A stretch of DNA of 48,665 nt from Bryobacteraceae bacterium (GCA_019752335.1 JAIEMJ010000021.1:1-48665), one strand, 5' to 3'. Numbered from the stretch's first letter, positions 34,041 through 43,610 are shown. A program made the numbers and translations. The notes: generated by a model from the sequence alone, not told the origin.

Positions 34041-35324
34041 TTACTCCGCCCGCAGGGCTTCCACCGGATCGAGCCGCGCGGCGCGGCGGGCCGGATACCA
34101 GCCAGAAATGATACCGACGCCCGCCGAAACGAAGAGCGCCAGGAAGACGTACGGAAGGGTGACGACCAGAGTCACGCCCAGGAAATTGGTGGCGACGTAG
34201 GCCACCAGATAGCCTAAGCCGAGGCCGAGCATGCCGCCCGTGGCGGACGTCATGATCGACTCCGACAGAAACTGCAGCATGATGTCGCTCTCCCGCGCGC
34301 CCAAACTCTTGCGCACGCCGATCTCGCGCGTCCGCTCCGTCACGCTCACCAGCATGATGTTCATGATGACAATGCCGCCCACCAGCAGCGAGATCATCGT
34401 CACCGGCACTACGATTACCGAAATCAGGCCCAGGATATTGTCGATAAAGCCGCGAATTGAATCGGGCGTCAGGAATTCGAAGTTATCCGGCTTGCCCGGC
34501 TTCGCCTTGAAGTGCGAGCGCAGCGCCGCCCGTGTCACATCCAGGCCGTCGTCGAGCGTGAGCCCGGCGCCCGCGCGTGGCCGTCCGAAGACCGACAAAG
34601 AGCCGCGCAGGTTGTAAATCTTGCGCCAGGTGTAGAACGGAATGTAGATCGAGTTATCCTGTGACCGGCCTAAGCTGGAACCTAGTTTCTCTTGCAGACC
34701 GACGATGCGGAAGTCGTAGCCCTTCAGCTTGATGATGCCGCCGATCGGCGACCGGTCACCGAAGAGCTTGGTCTTGATGTCATCGCCGACCACGGCGACA
34801 AAGGCGCGGTTGTTTTCCTCTTGCTCCGTGAAGAAGCGCCCCTCAATCAGCGCGACATCGCGGATGTCGGGCAGGGAAGCGGCGCAGCCCAGCACCACCG
34901 CGGCCTCCAGGGTCAGTTCATTGCGCTTAGCGTCATCGAAGCTCTGCACGTAGGGGCTGTAGAGAATCTGGTCACCGGTGGAGGCCTTGAGGTACTCGTA
35001 GTCTTCGGGCCGGATGCGCTTGTTGTAGCGTTGCAGCGCGGCCACTTCTCTGCGGTTGCGATTGCCCAGGCTCGCTACTTGGGCCACCAGATAAGTCTCG
35101 GAGCCAAAGGCGCGCTCTGTAGTGATCTGCGCCTGCACGCCGAGCCCCGAAATGGCCGCGCCAACGATAATCACGCTCGCGACGCCGATCACCACGCCCA
35201 GCAAGGTGAGAAAGCTACGCAACCGGTGGGCCTTGATGGAGTCCCAGGCTAGGCCCATCGCCGTGTAGAGGCGGAACCAAGTGGTGGGGTTGCCGACCAC
35301 GGGAAATGGAATCGAAGGTGACAC
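34041..35324 (-). CDS. MacB/FtsX-type ABC transporter permease
   Basis: The 427-residue paralogue of the following gene has the same plan: helix near residues 30-60 (FLTLLGVVIGVASVIIVGAAI), periplasmic domain with FFTEQEENNRAFVAVVGDDI, and C-terminal helices around VSVTERTREIGVRKSLGARESDI. It ends AARLDPVEALRAE. The two permeases probably pair as a heterodimer with an ATPase encoded elsewhere. The start is ATG 35324; the 60 bases before the next gene on this strand hold nothing notable. Confidence 0.88.
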   Translation of the reverse strand: MSPSIPFPVVGNPTTWFRLYTAMGLAWDSIKAHRLRSFLTLLGVVIGVASVIIVGAAISGLGVQAQITTERAFGSETYLVAQVASLGNRNRREVAALQRYNKRIRPEDYEYLKASTGDQILYSPYVQSFDDAKRNELTLEAAVVLGCAASLPDIRDVALIEGRFFTEQEENNRAFVAVVGDDIKTKLFGDRSPIGGIIKLKGYDFRIVGLQEKLGSSLGRSQDNSIYIPFYTWRKIYNLRGSLSVFGRPRAGAGLTLDDGLDVTRAALRSHFKAKPGKPDNFEFLTPDSIRGFIDNILGLISVIVVPVTMISLLVGGIVIMNIMLVSVTERTREIGVRKSLGARESDIMLQFLSESIMTSATGGMLGLGLGYLVAYVATNFLGVTLVVTLPYVFLALFVSAGVGIISGWYPARRAARLDPVEALRAE

Positions 35325-35385
35325 GCTTCCTTAGTTTAGCTGAGGATGTGCCGCCTTTCCGCGCAAATTAGCGTCGTTGGCTATC

Positions 35386-36000
35386 TCACTGCTTGCCCGT
35401 GCCGATCCGGCCGCGAGGAGCCGTTCTCACGTCGGCCGCCGCGCGCGGAACCACCTCGTAGGTTTCCTTGTACTGTCCGCACCAGCCCGTCACCTCGACT
35501 CGCCGGCCCACCGCCCATTCCGGATCCGGCCTCGCCGGTGACGGAAGAAACACCTGCACTTCGCCCCCAGCCTTGCGGAGGAAGAGCTTGTAGCCCGACG
35601 GCAAGTCCTTCACCGGAGCCCGCGCCACCTCGCCCGTCACCCGGACTAACTGCCCCTCGTGCGCCTCGCCGACCTCTTTGAGGCCGATCTCCACGGGCCG
35701 GATGAAACGGCGGCCCCGCCTGGCGCTGACGCGCGTCGCTCGCAGTACCAGCAGACCATCTTGATCGGCGAGCACGCCTTCCGCTTCCACCGCAGTGCCG
35801 ACCGGAAAGACTTCATTGCCGCCCGTGCAGACGTAGACCCCCGCCAACGCATCGCCCAGCACGAAGCCGTTGTCGCCCAGGAACGAGCGGAACGTGCCGG
35901 ACGCCACCGTCACATAGCCGGTCACCGTCACCCGCGTACCCACCGGACGCTGACGCGCCTCCGCCGGACTCAGTGCGAGCAGCAGCAACAACGCCAGCAT
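35386..36000 (-). CDS. Secreted OB-fold-like protein of unknown function
   Basis: The 204-residue product has a short signal peptide (LALLLLLALSPAEA). It then has two similar beta-rich segments: GTRVTVTGYVTVASGTF with SFLGDNGFVLGD, and EGQLVRVTGEVARAPVKD with GYKLFLRKAGGEVQVFL, ending near RVEVTGWCGQYKETYEV. The alternating VTG-strand pattern resembles tandem OB-fold or nuclease-like OB domains of secreted proteins. There are no obvious catalytic residues. It starts three bases after the S9 peptidase stop with no clear ribosome binding site, so it is probably translated by coupling. Confidence 0.65.
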   Translation of the reverse strand: MLALLLLLALSPAEARQRPVGTRVTVTGYVTVASGTFRSFLGDNGFVLGDALAGVYVCTGGNEVFPVGTAVEAEGVLADQDGLLVLRATRVSARRGRRFIRPVEIGLKEVGEAHEGQLVRVTGEVARAPVKDLPSGYKLFLRKAGGEVQVFLPSPARPDPEWAVGRRVEVTGWCGQYKETYEVVPRAAADVRTAPRGRIGTGKQ

Positions 36001-36003
36001 CGC

Positions 36004-38847
36004 CTAAGGCTGATCCGACACCGTCGTCCGCGCGACGGGCTCCTTCTCGAGAAACGGTATGCCGCGCTCCATCCAATCCGGCTTCGCGGCGCCCTTGAGG
36101 TTGAAGTCGAAGAACTCCTGCAGGCGGCGCGCGTAGTCCTTCTGGTTCACCCGGCGGCGGATGCCGTGCGGCTCTCCGTTGTAGCTGAACAGGTAGACCT
36201 CTTTCTCGAGCCGCCGTAGCGCCAAATAATACTCGATGCCCTGATACCACGGCACCGCGTCGTCGGCGTCGTTATGCAGCATCAGCAAGGGCGTGGTGAC
36301 CTTATCGGCCTGGAAAATCGGCGAGTTTTCGAGGAAACGCAGCGGATACTGCCACGGCGTGCCGCCGATGCGGCTTTGCGTCCGCTCATACTGAAACTGG
36401 CGCGGAATGCCCGGACCCCAACGAATGCCGTTGTAGGCGCTGAACATGTTGGCCACTGGCGCTCCCGCCGCCGCGGCCTTGAAGCGCTTCGTCTGGCCCA
36501 GCATGTAAGCGATCTGATAGCCGCCCCAGCTATGGCCCTGAATACCGATGTTGTTCTCGTCGACGCCGCCCTTGGCTACCACCGCATCGATCGCCGGTAG
36601 CACGCACTGCAGCGCGCTCGGACCGGGGTAACCCACGCGGTAGGCGATGTCCGGCTGCAGCACCAGGTAGCCGTTCGACGTGTAGAAGCTCGGGTTGATG
36701 TTCTGCCCCGGCGCCGGCGCCACAAAGTTGTGCACGCCCTGGCTCAGCCGTTCGTAGATGTACACGATCAGCGGGTACTTCTTCGCCGGATCGAAGTTCT
36801 CCGGCTTGAACAGGGTGCCCTTCAACGGTGTGCCGTCCAGGCTGCGAAAGCTGATCAATTCGGACTTGCCCCAGGAGAACGGCGCATACTGCTTGCCGCC
36901 GTCGCTGACGCGCTGGACGTTCGCCAGATTGCTATCCGCGACGTACAGATCCGGGAATTCATCGAAACGCGACGAAGTGAAGAGCACCCTCTCGGCCTTC
37001 TCGGCCTTCACCGGCACACCGTAGGCGCGCGGGTTCATCACCAGCTTCTCCGGCCTGACATTGCGGCCGATGAAGTCGCGGTAGAAGCCCGTTTCCCGCG
37101 TGGCGATCCGTTCGGCGCGTAGCAACAAAGGCGCCGCGGGGTCGAAGCCGCGTTCTGCCGGATCCGTCGCCAAACGGATGGCGCGGAATTGCAGGCCTTC
37201 GGCCCGGCCCAGGCCGTCGGTGACGTTGATGCTGCGGCGCCCATCCAGGTCGACTTGCCATATGTCGTAACGGTCATACAACAGCACACTCATCCCGTCG
37301 CGGACCCAACCCGCCAACCCATACGCCGGCGGCAGGTCCGGATGGTCGTCCTCTTCGTTGAAGAACTTCGTCGGAATGCTCGCCGTCAGATTGACGCGCG
37401 CGCCGGTGGTCACGTCGAGCGCGAACCAGTGCTTGCCGTCGAAGAAGACCGCGGCGTTGCCACGGTGCGACCAGTTCAAACTGCCCGTCTGCTTCTGCGC
37501 CACCGGAATGCGTTCGCCGGTCTGCGTATTCACGATCATCCAATCGGCGTAGCGGCGGTCGTATTCGACGGCCCGGCGATAGGCGCGATCATCGGAGCCA
37601 ATCCCGAAGCGGCCCTCCTCGCTTAGCGAAATCTCGGCCATCGCCGGGTCCGCCAGCGGGACCGTCTTGCGTGATGCCAAAAGGTAAGCGGCCCGGTAGG
37701 TCCGGTTGCGCTCCGCCGCCGCGCGGACCTTCTGCATCGGCTGGATATGGTCATCGCGATAATGCCAAAGATCGAAGCCGGCCTTCTCGACGCCACTGTC
37801 GTCCGGCTTCGGCGCGGGTTTGGCCGGCGCAGCCGCGCCGAAGAAAAGCCGGTCACCGTCACGGGAAAAGCTCAACGATCCTTTGCTCGAAACCACTTGG
37901 CCCGCCGGCAGCGACCCGATGTCCAGCGCCGTGGCCGTGGCCGCTTGCCGGTCCCAGTGGTAGAGCTTTACTAGCGCGCTCTCCTCGCCCATCGCCGCCA
38001 GATTGCGCTGCTTCTCATCCCACGTCAGCCGCGTGAATTTGCCCTTGCCCGTCACCAGTGGCGCCGGATCGCCGGTCGCGGTGACGGCTAGTGCGAAGAT
38101 GCCATTCTCCGCATTCTTCGCGGTCACCGCATAAACCAGTGTCTTGCCGTCGTGCGTGTACGAGTAATCGCTGGCATCGGCGAACGTGCGCTCAACGCCG
38201 TCCGACAAACGCCGCAGCACTAGCGGCGAGCCGGTTGAAGCCGCGTTGGAGGGCCGGCCACCCGCACCTCGCCGGCCCTGGTCCTCGTCCTTCTCACCCG
38301 CTGCTGCCGGAGTGACGGCGGCGGCCAAACCGGCCTCGCGATGGTACACCACAAAGTCGCTCGCGTCCCGCGCTAACTGGAAGCTCTTCACGCCATCCAC
38401 GCGCTGAATAGCTTTGGAGCGCAGGTCAATCAGCACCAACCCGGGCTTCGGCATTTCCTCAGGCTTTTTCTTGGCTTGCCGCGCGGCCGCGACTTCGGCG
38501 CGGCTGGGGAACGTGGTGAAGATCACCCATTGGCTGTCGTCAGTAAACTGGATCACCGACGTCCGCTGCGGCGGCGGACCGCCTTCCGCTTCCGGGTCCG
38601 GCGGCAGCGGCTGCGGACGCTCGCCTGCCGGAGTACGCACCTCGACGCCGGAGGCGACCTCGCGCACCACCACCTCGCCATCGCCTTCCTGAGGGAACCA
38701 GCCGTAAGCGACATGCTTCCCGTCTGGCGAGATCTTCTGGCCCGAAATACTCCGGAAGCCATCGAAGTCCGCGTGGGTTAAAGCGCGCTTGGGCTGGGCT
38801 ATCGCGCAGCAAGCCATCAACAGCAGACCAGGAATGAGACGGTTCAT
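36004..38847 (-). CDS. Secreted S9 prolyl-oligopeptidase-family peptidase
   Basis: The 947-residue protein has a signal peptide (LIPGLLLMACCAIAQ), an N-terminal seven-bladed propeller (about 30-640) and a C-terminal alpha/beta hydrolase domain. The nucleophile is Ser773 in QGHSWGGYQ; the Asp is in HNDADDAVPWYQG and the His in YNGEPHGIRR, so the triad is complete. It probably cleaves peptides after export to the periplasm or outside. GAGGAG directly abuts the ATG, unusually close. Internal Ala/Gly/Arg-rich residues (about 195-215, DEDQGRRGAGGRPSN) form a disordered loop. It is followed by the small OB-like gene. Confidence 0.9.
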   Translation of the reverse strand: MNRLIPGLLLMACCAIAQPKRALTHADFDGFRSISGQKISPDGKHVAYGWFPQEGDGEVVVREVASGVEVRTPAGERPQPLPPDPEAEGGPPPQRTSVIQFTDDSQWVIFTTFPSRAEVAAARQAKKKPEEMPKPGLVLIDLRSKAIQRVDGVKSFQLARDASDFVVYHREAGLAAAVTPAAAGEKDEDQGRRGAGGRPSNAASTGSPLVLRRLSDGVERTFADASDYSYTHDGKTLVYAVTAKNAENGIFALAVTATGDPAPLVTGKGKFTRLTWDEKQRNLAAMGEESALVKLYHWDRQAATATALDIGSLPAGQVVSSKGSLSFSRDGDRLFFGAAAPAKPAPKPDDSGVEKAGFDLWHYRDDHIQPMQKVRAAAERNRTYRAAYLLASRKTVPLADPAMAEISLSEEGRFGIGSDDRAYRRAVEYDRRYADWMIVNTQTGERIPVAQKQTGSLNWSHRGNAAVFFDGKHWFALDVTTGARVNLTASIPTKFFNEEDDHPDLPPAYGLAGWVRDGMSVLLYDRYDIWQVDLDGRRSINVTDGLGRAEGLQFRAIRLATDPAERGFDPAAPLLLRAERIATRETGFYRDFIGRNVRPEKLVMNPRAYGVPVKAEKAERVLFTSSRFDEFPDLYVADSNLANVQRVSDGGKQYAPFSWGKSELISFRSLDGTPLKGTLFKPENFDPAKKYPLIVYIYERLSQGVHNFVAPAPGQNINPSFYTSNGYLVLQPDIAYRVGYPGPSALQCVLPAIDAVVAKGGVDENNIGIQGHSWGGYQIAYMLGQTKRFKAAAAGAPVANMFSAYNGIRWGPGIPRQFQYERTQSRIGGTPWQYPLRFLENSPIFQADKVTTPLLMLHNDADDAVPWYQGIEYYLALRRLEKEVYLFSYNGEPHGIRRRVNQKDYARRLQEFFDFNLKGAAKPDWMERGIPFLEKEPVARTTVSDQP

Positions 38848-38887
38848 CTCCTCATTCTAAGTCGGCCATCATGCCGAAGGTGCAAAT

Positions 38888-41617
38888 TTATTGATCGGTT
38901 CTTTGAATGGCCAGGGTAACGATATTTGACACCTGGAAGCTTTGTGCGATGGTGAGCTGCGTCTGGAAGTCCGTCGGCATGTCCGAGTTCAACTCGAGCT
39001 GTACCTCGTAGATGCCGATCTGCCCCGGAATCAAACGCGCGAAGATCACGTTCGCCGTGCGCCCACCCGCCAGCGACGATACCGACTCCAACGGCTCGTT
39101 GTATTCGGGGCCCCGATAAGGTTGTCCGGCCACCAGTGGATTCACGTCCCTGGTCGGCGTCACCAAGCCCAAACCCGTCGCGTAAACGACGATCGTCTCG
39201 CCGGGAATCGCCGGATTCGCTTCCGTTACGCGCGACCCGCCGACGTTAGCACAGCACAGCCCCGAGTTCGTCGCCGACAGAATCACCTGGGCGGCGTCCG
39301 CGTTGGCTGAATCCTTGGCTTCGGCGCGAATCGGAATCCCGTTCCCCGCCGGGCCTTCCACGCGCGACCGCAGCCGCACACGGGTAAAGACTCCGGCCGC
39401 AAACGCCTGCACCTGCGGGTCGCCCGGCGTGTTGATCGTCCTCACCAGGCCGTCGCGAATTTCGGCCAGGCCGTCGCCCGTCTGCACGATGTACTCATAC
39501 TGCCGGTCATTGATAAAGATACGTGCTTTATCGCCCGCCTTAGCTGACCCGTCTACCGATACCGTCGCCTGCGCAAAGCTCGATCCGTGATACACCAGCC
39601 CCGGCCGCGGATCCGTCGTGCCTTCCGCAAAAATCCCTGGGTTCTGCTTAATCACCGGCACGCCGATCGCCGTCGATACCGTCACTTGGCCGTTGTTCCG
39701 CCGCGTCCGGATCCAAGCCGTCACGCTCGTGGCGTCCGATACTTCCCATGGCATCTGGGCTCGCACTTCGCCGGGCGAAACAAAGGTCAACGGGGCACGG
39801 ATGCCGTCGAAGTAAACCTGTACGCCAGCCAGTTCCTTGGGTAACTCACGCCCCGTCGTCAGGTCCACCGAAGCGGTGGTGTCGGCGAGGTTCTCGCCGA
39901 AGAGCGACACGATGGTGCCCGGCGCGATCTGGGCGGCATCAAATCCGCCCAGCAGCGTGGCGCCGCTGGTGGTGAGCGTAATCGTCGCACCTGTCGACGT
40001 TTCTGTCGAAATGTTGATCGCGTTGCCCGGCTCGCCCGACGTCCGCGCCGTCAGCACGAGCGCAGCCGCGCTATTGTTCAAGGTTGCCAGTACATTGGGG
40101 TCGCCCGCGCCGGCATTGATCTGGTCGAACAGCGCCTTGGCGATAATCGCGAACGTGTCATCCTTCTTGATTTTGTACTTGAAGGAGACCTCTTCACCCG
40201 TCTTGCCGATTTTCAGAGTGACTTCGTCGTCGGCCTTGATCGTACCCCCAAAGCGCACCGCGCCAACGGCAAAAATCTCGCGGCTGGCCGCATTGCGGAC
40301 GCCCGTATTCGGAATCAATTGCTCACCCGGCGTGTAGATCGCCACCCGGCGATTGAAGGGGTCGGCGACGTACAGGTTGCGGCCGTCAAAGGCCAGGGAG
40401 GTCGGCGTGCGCAGCGTGTCGGCTGCCGAGATCAGATCGGCGAAGAAGTTGGAGGTGTTGTTCACATCCGGCCGCACCTGCCCCAGCACTACGTCCGCCG
40501 TCTGGCCGTTCGCCGTGGGAATCGTGTTGAAGATCAGCACCCGGTCATTACCGCCGTCGGCGATGAAGAGCCGCCGCCCGTCGGAGAGCGCAAATCGCGG
40601 GAAGTCCAAGGTAGCGCCGCAGCGCGCCGGGTAGGTGGGTTTGTTGTCCTTGTCCGTGCCGGTGGACGCGCACACCTTCTCGGCATTGTTGGCCAGCGCC
40701 GTTGTAAAATCCGCCTGCCCCACCACGACATCGGCCGCCTGGCCGGTGCGCGTGGGAATCGAGTTGAAGATCAGCACGCGATTGTGGCCGAGATCCGTCA
40801 CGAAGAGCTTAGAGCCGTCGCTCGTCACCGACACCGGATTCAACATCGTCGACGGCGTGGCGTTCAACGTCGCCTTCGTCAAGTCGACTTCGGGAGCCGC
40901 GTTAAAGCTCGACTGGCCCAGCACATAGTCCGCCGCCGCGCCGTTCTGCGACGGAATCGAATTCCACACCATCACGCGGTGATTCTGCGTGTCAGCGACA
41001 AACAGCCGCCCGTTTTGAATCCAAACGCCCTGCGGACCCCGAAAGCTCTTGTTATCCGTCACGATGCGCTTCAGCGACGTAAAGTTGTCCTGCCCTAACA
41101 CGACATCGGCCGGTTGGCCGTTCGCCGTGGGCATCGTACGCCAGATCAAGACGCGGTTGTTGTCGGTATCGGCCACGGCCACGGCGGTGCCATCCGTGGC
41201 GACGGCGGTGGGACTGCGCATGCCCTGCGAAGTCAACGCGACATTCGAAGTTGTAAACTCTTTCTGCCCAATCACCACATCGGCGACACCCGTGCAAATC
41301 GGGCAGCGGCCGCTGTCCGGTGCGATCTCCGCGTCTTGCGCCGGTACCGCCCCGAGGATATCGCGATAAATCAGAACACGGTTGTTGTCCGGGCTCGCGC
41401 CAAAGCGGCTCGCGTCCGCCACTACCAGGAAGCCATTGGCGTACGCCAAACCACCAGAAGCCCCCAAAATCGAGGCCGATGGGGGAGTTCCCGGGCTCTG
41501 CGCGGTAAAAGTCGGCTGCCCGACTACGGCCCGCGCCGCTTGCCCAGTGCGAAATTGCTGCGAGGTCTGGGCCAGCAAGGCGGCGCCCAGCGAAAGGATA
41601 ACGAAGACTGTTCTCAT
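38888..41617 (-). CDS. Secreted NHL-repeat protein with twice-interrupted TIGR03437 module
   Basis: The 909-residue protein has a signal peptide (to residue 17) and NHL-type propeller repeats (about 55-430). The repeat motif is NNRVLIWRTMPTANGQPADV-like, with a GQ ending each blade. From about 438 the TIGR03437 module appears in pieces: TGVRNAAS; then IAPGTIVSLFGENLA (565-579), PLTFVSPGEVRAQMPWEV (609-626) and NPGIFAEG; then NPAIPGETIVVYATGLGLVTP (801-821) and ARLIPGQIGIYEVQLE. Two copies of one roughly 95-residue domain split it. No catalytic residues are evident. Surface recognition or adhesion is likely but inferred. The mRNA leader appears very short. Confidence 0.8.
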   Translation of the reverse strand: MRTVFVILSLGAALLAQTSQQFRTGQAARAVVGQPTFTAQSPGTPPSASILGASGGLAYANGFLVVADASRFGASPDNNRVLIYRDILGAVPAQDAEIAPDSGRCPICTGVADVVIGQKEFTTSNVALTSQGMRSPTAVATDGTAVAVADTDNNRVLIWRTMPTANGQPADVVLGQDNFTSLKRIVTDNKSFRGPQGVWIQNGRLFVADTQNHRVMVWNSIPSQNGAAADYVLGQSSFNAAPEVDLTKATLNATPSTMLNPVSVTSDGSKLFVTDLGHNRVLIFNSIPTRTGQAADVVVGQADFTTALANNAEKVCASTGTDKDNKPTYPARCGATLDFPRFALSDGRRLFIADGGNDRVLIFNTIPTANGQTADVVLGQVRPDVNNTSNFFADLISAADTLRTPTSLAFDGRNLYVADPFNRRVAIYTPGEQLIPNTGVRNAASREIFAVGAVRFGGTIKADDEVTLKIGKTGEEVSFKYKIKKDDTFAIIAKALFDQINAGAGDPNVLATLNNSAAALVLTARTSGEPGNAINISTETSTGATITLTTSGATLLGGFDAAQIAPGTIVSLFGENLADTTASVDLTTGRELPKELAGVQVYFDGIRAPLTFVSPGEVRAQMPWEVSDATSVTAWIRTRRNNGQVTVSTAIGVPVIKQNPGIFAEGTTDPRPGLVYHGSSFAQATVSVDGSAKAGDKARIFINDRQYEYIVQTGDGLAEIRDGLVRTINTPGDPQVQAFAAGVFTRVRLRSRVEGPAGNGIPIRAEAKDSANADAAQVILSATNSGLCCANVGGSRVTEANPAIPGETIVVYATGLGLVTPTRDVNPLVAGQPYRGPEYNEPLESVSSLAGGRTANVIFARLIPGQIGIYEVQLELNSDMPTDFQTQLTIAQSFQVSNIVTLAIQRTDQ
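39266..39562 (-). repeat. Inserted domain, copy B
   Basis: Residues of about 686-784 contain GDKARIFINDRQYEYIVQT, GLAEIRDGLVRTIN, GDPQVQAFAAG and VEGPAGNGIPI. These align in order with copy A at low identity. It is placed between the GIF and NPA motifs of the TIGR03437 module. Confidence 0.6.
39953..40264 (-). repeat. Inserted domain, copy A
   Basis: Residues of about 452-555 of the NHL protein contain DDEVTLKIGKTGEEV, KYKIKKDDTFAIIAKAL, GDPNVLATLNN and SGEPGNAINI. The layout (beta pairs, a GD-T helix, GDPxV, then xGxxGNxIxI) resembles small domains known from phage tail proteins. It is paralogous to copy B in the same protein. Confidence 0.6.
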
Positions 41618-41634
41618 TTCAGTTGTTCACCGTT

Positions 41635-41640
41635 AGTATA
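41635..41640 (-). promoter_or_regulatory. Extended -10 element of the NHL/TIGR03437 gene
   Basis: On the minus strand TGCTATACT places TATACT at 41640-41635 (five of six consensus, with an extended TG). No -35 is obvious. Transcription would begin about ten bases before the ATG at 41617, leaving AACAACTGAA as leader with no Shine-Dalgarno sequence. The rest of the 153-base divergent gap shows only a GATACACT -10-like match (41749-41756) for the plus-strand gene. Confidence 0.5.
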
Positions 41641-41770
41641 GCAACCTGGGCAATTCCCGGGCCAAATCCCCAAACACTTTGCCCGGCTCGTGTTTTGCCA
41701 CCCCGAGTGTGCCAACCAGGGCACGACCGTCGCCCACCCTTCACATGCGATACACTCTCGAAGGTCTTCC

Positions 41771-43594
41771 ATGCTGAAGCTATCTGTACTTTCGCTCTTT
41801 TTTCTGTTTCCGCTCCCCGCCGCGTTCGTCCGCCTCGAAATCACCGAACGCCGCGACGTCCCGGCCGGGCCCCGTTTCATCGCCTATGAACTCCTCCGCG
41901 GACGTGCCCACTTCGCCGTAAACCCCTCGTTGCCCGCCAATCGCCGTATCACTGACCTCGCCCTCGCCTCCCGCAATCCCCAGGGCCGGGTCGAATTCTC
42001 CGCCGATGTTGTCATCCTGCGCCCCCAGGACGCGGCCCTCGGCAATGGAACTCTGCTGGTCGAACCGCCCAACCGTGGCGGCATGGGCATGCTGTCGATG
42101 TACAACCGCGCTAGCCAGGCGGACGAATTCGGCGACGGTTACCTCCTGCGCGAAGGCTACACCTTGGCCTGGGTCGGCTGGCAGCACGACGTCCCTTCGC
42201 CTCGTCTTCGTGCTGACGTGCCTGTGGCGGTGGGCGTCACCGGACGCGTGCGCGGCGAGCACACCCCATCCGCCGCCGAGACCCGTCTGCCGCTCGCGGA
42301 CAGCGGTCATGTCCCGTATCCCGTGGCCGGGAATCTCACCCTCTCCGTTCGGGAAGGCCTCTACGCCCCACGCCGGCCCGAAACCGGGTTTCGCCTGGAG
42401 GGAGACACCATCGTCCTCGCCCAGCCCGCGACGCCCGGACACATCTACGAATTCGTCTACGACGCGAAGGACCCTCCCGTGGCCGGCCTCGGCCTGGCCG
42501 CGCTGCGTGACTTTGTCTCCGAACTCAAACACGGCCGCACCCTCCCCCGGCCCCTTCGTTACGCGCTTGGAGTGGGCACATCGCAGAGTGCGATGGCCCT
42601 GAAGGCCCTCGTCTACGAAGGCTTCAACGCCGACGAACAGGGCCGCATCGTCTTTGACGGTCTGCAACCCCACGTCGCCGGGGGACGTCGCGCCACGTTT
42701 GAGCGCTTTACCCAGCCCAGCCGCACGTCCGGCCCCTACCGCAACGCCAGTTTCTCTCCGACGGACCAGTTTCCCTACAGCGACGCCGAGGATACCGAAC
42801 TCGCCACCGGCCGCCGCGACAGTCTGCTTGCCCGCGCTCGTACCGCCAAAGTCGTCCCCAAGATTCTGTACACCAACTCCAGCTACGAATACTGGGGCTC
42901 GGCCGGCGCGCTCGTCCACACCAGCCTCGACGGCCAGCGCGACCTCGCCCTGCCTTCGACTACCCGACTCTACCTGCTCGCCGGTGGCCAGCACGGCCCC
43001 GCCCCCTTTCCGCCCCGGCTCGGTGGTGGCCAGAATCTTCCCAATTGGAACGACTATCGCTGGGCCCTGCGCGCCCTCCTCCGCGATCTGCGCGACTGGG
43101 TCGTCGACGGAAAGGCGCCGCCTGAGTCCTGCTACCCCCGCCTCGCCGACGGCACCCTCCACGCGGGCACGCCGCCGGCCTACCGCGTCCAATACCTCGA
43201 CTTTGGGCCGGATTACCTGTCCAAAGGCATCGTCACCCATCAACCTCCGCGTCCCGGCGTCTCGTACACCGTTCTGACGCCCAAGCCCGACGCCGACGGC
43301 AATGATCTGGTAGGCCTCAAGATGCCCTGGGTCGCCGTCCCGCTCGGCGCCTTCACCGGCTGGAATCTGCGCTCCCCGCTCATCGGCGCCGCGGGAGGCT
43401 TACTGCCGCAAACCGGCTCCTATTTGCCGTTTCCGACCGCCCGCATCCAGGAGCGCTACCCCAGCCGGGCCACGTATCTCCGCCAAATCAGCGACGCCGC
43501 TCAGCGCCTGGTGCAGGATCGCTTTCTACTACCCGAAGACATTGCTGCCGTCGAGAAGATGGGCGCTCGCGTTTGGGATTGGGCCGTCCACTGA
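41771..43594 (+). CDS. Secreted alpha/beta-hydrolase domain protein (Abhydrolase_10-like)
   Basis: The 607-residue product has a signal peptide (LSVLSLFFLFPLPAAF). ATG 41771 has AAGG just upstream, and the frame extends further back without a better start. N-terminal beta sheet: FIAYELLRGRAHFAV, NGTLLVEPPNRGG. Midway is the nucleophile segment LGVGTSQSAMALKALVYEGFN (Ser271 in G-x-S-Q-S), then TNSSYEYWGSAGALVHT, AGGQHGPAPFPP and the final LPEDIAAVEKMGARVW. This is the pattern of the large alpha/beta-hydrolase domain family common in soil bacteria, thought to act on esters. The substrate is unknown. It is divergent from the NHL gene and heads a three-gene plus-strand run. Confidence 0.75.
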   Translation: MLKLSVLSLFFLFPLPAAFVRLEITERRDVPAGPRFIAYELLRGRAHFAVNPSLPANRRITDLALASRNPQGRVEFSADVVILRPQDAALGNGTLLVEPPNRGGMGMLSMYNRASQADEFGDGYLLREGYTLAWVGWQHDVPSPRLRADVPVAVGVTGRVRGEHTPSAAETRLPLADSGHVPYPVAGNLTLSVREGLYAPRRPETGFRLEGDTIVLAQPATPGHIYEFVYDAKDPPVAGLGLAALRDFVSELKHGRTLPRPLRYALGVGTSQSAMALKALVYEGFNADEQGRIVFDGLQPHVAGGRRATFERFTQPSRTSGPYRNASFSPTDQFPYSDAEDTELATGRRDSLLARARTAKVVPKILYTNSSYEYWGSAGALVHTSLDGQRDLALPSTTRLYLLAGGQHGPAPFPPRLGGGQNLPNWNDYRWALRALLRDLRDWVVDGKAPPESCYPRLADGTLHAGTPPAYRVQYLDFGPDYLSKGIVTHQPPRPGVSYTVLTPKPDADGNDLVGLKMPWVAVPLGAFTGWNLRSPLIGAAGGLLPQTGSYLPFPTARIQERYPSRATYLRQISDAAQRLVQDRFLLPEDIAAVEKMGARVWDWAVH

Positions 43595-43610
43595 CGCTAT
43601 CCTAACGGGC

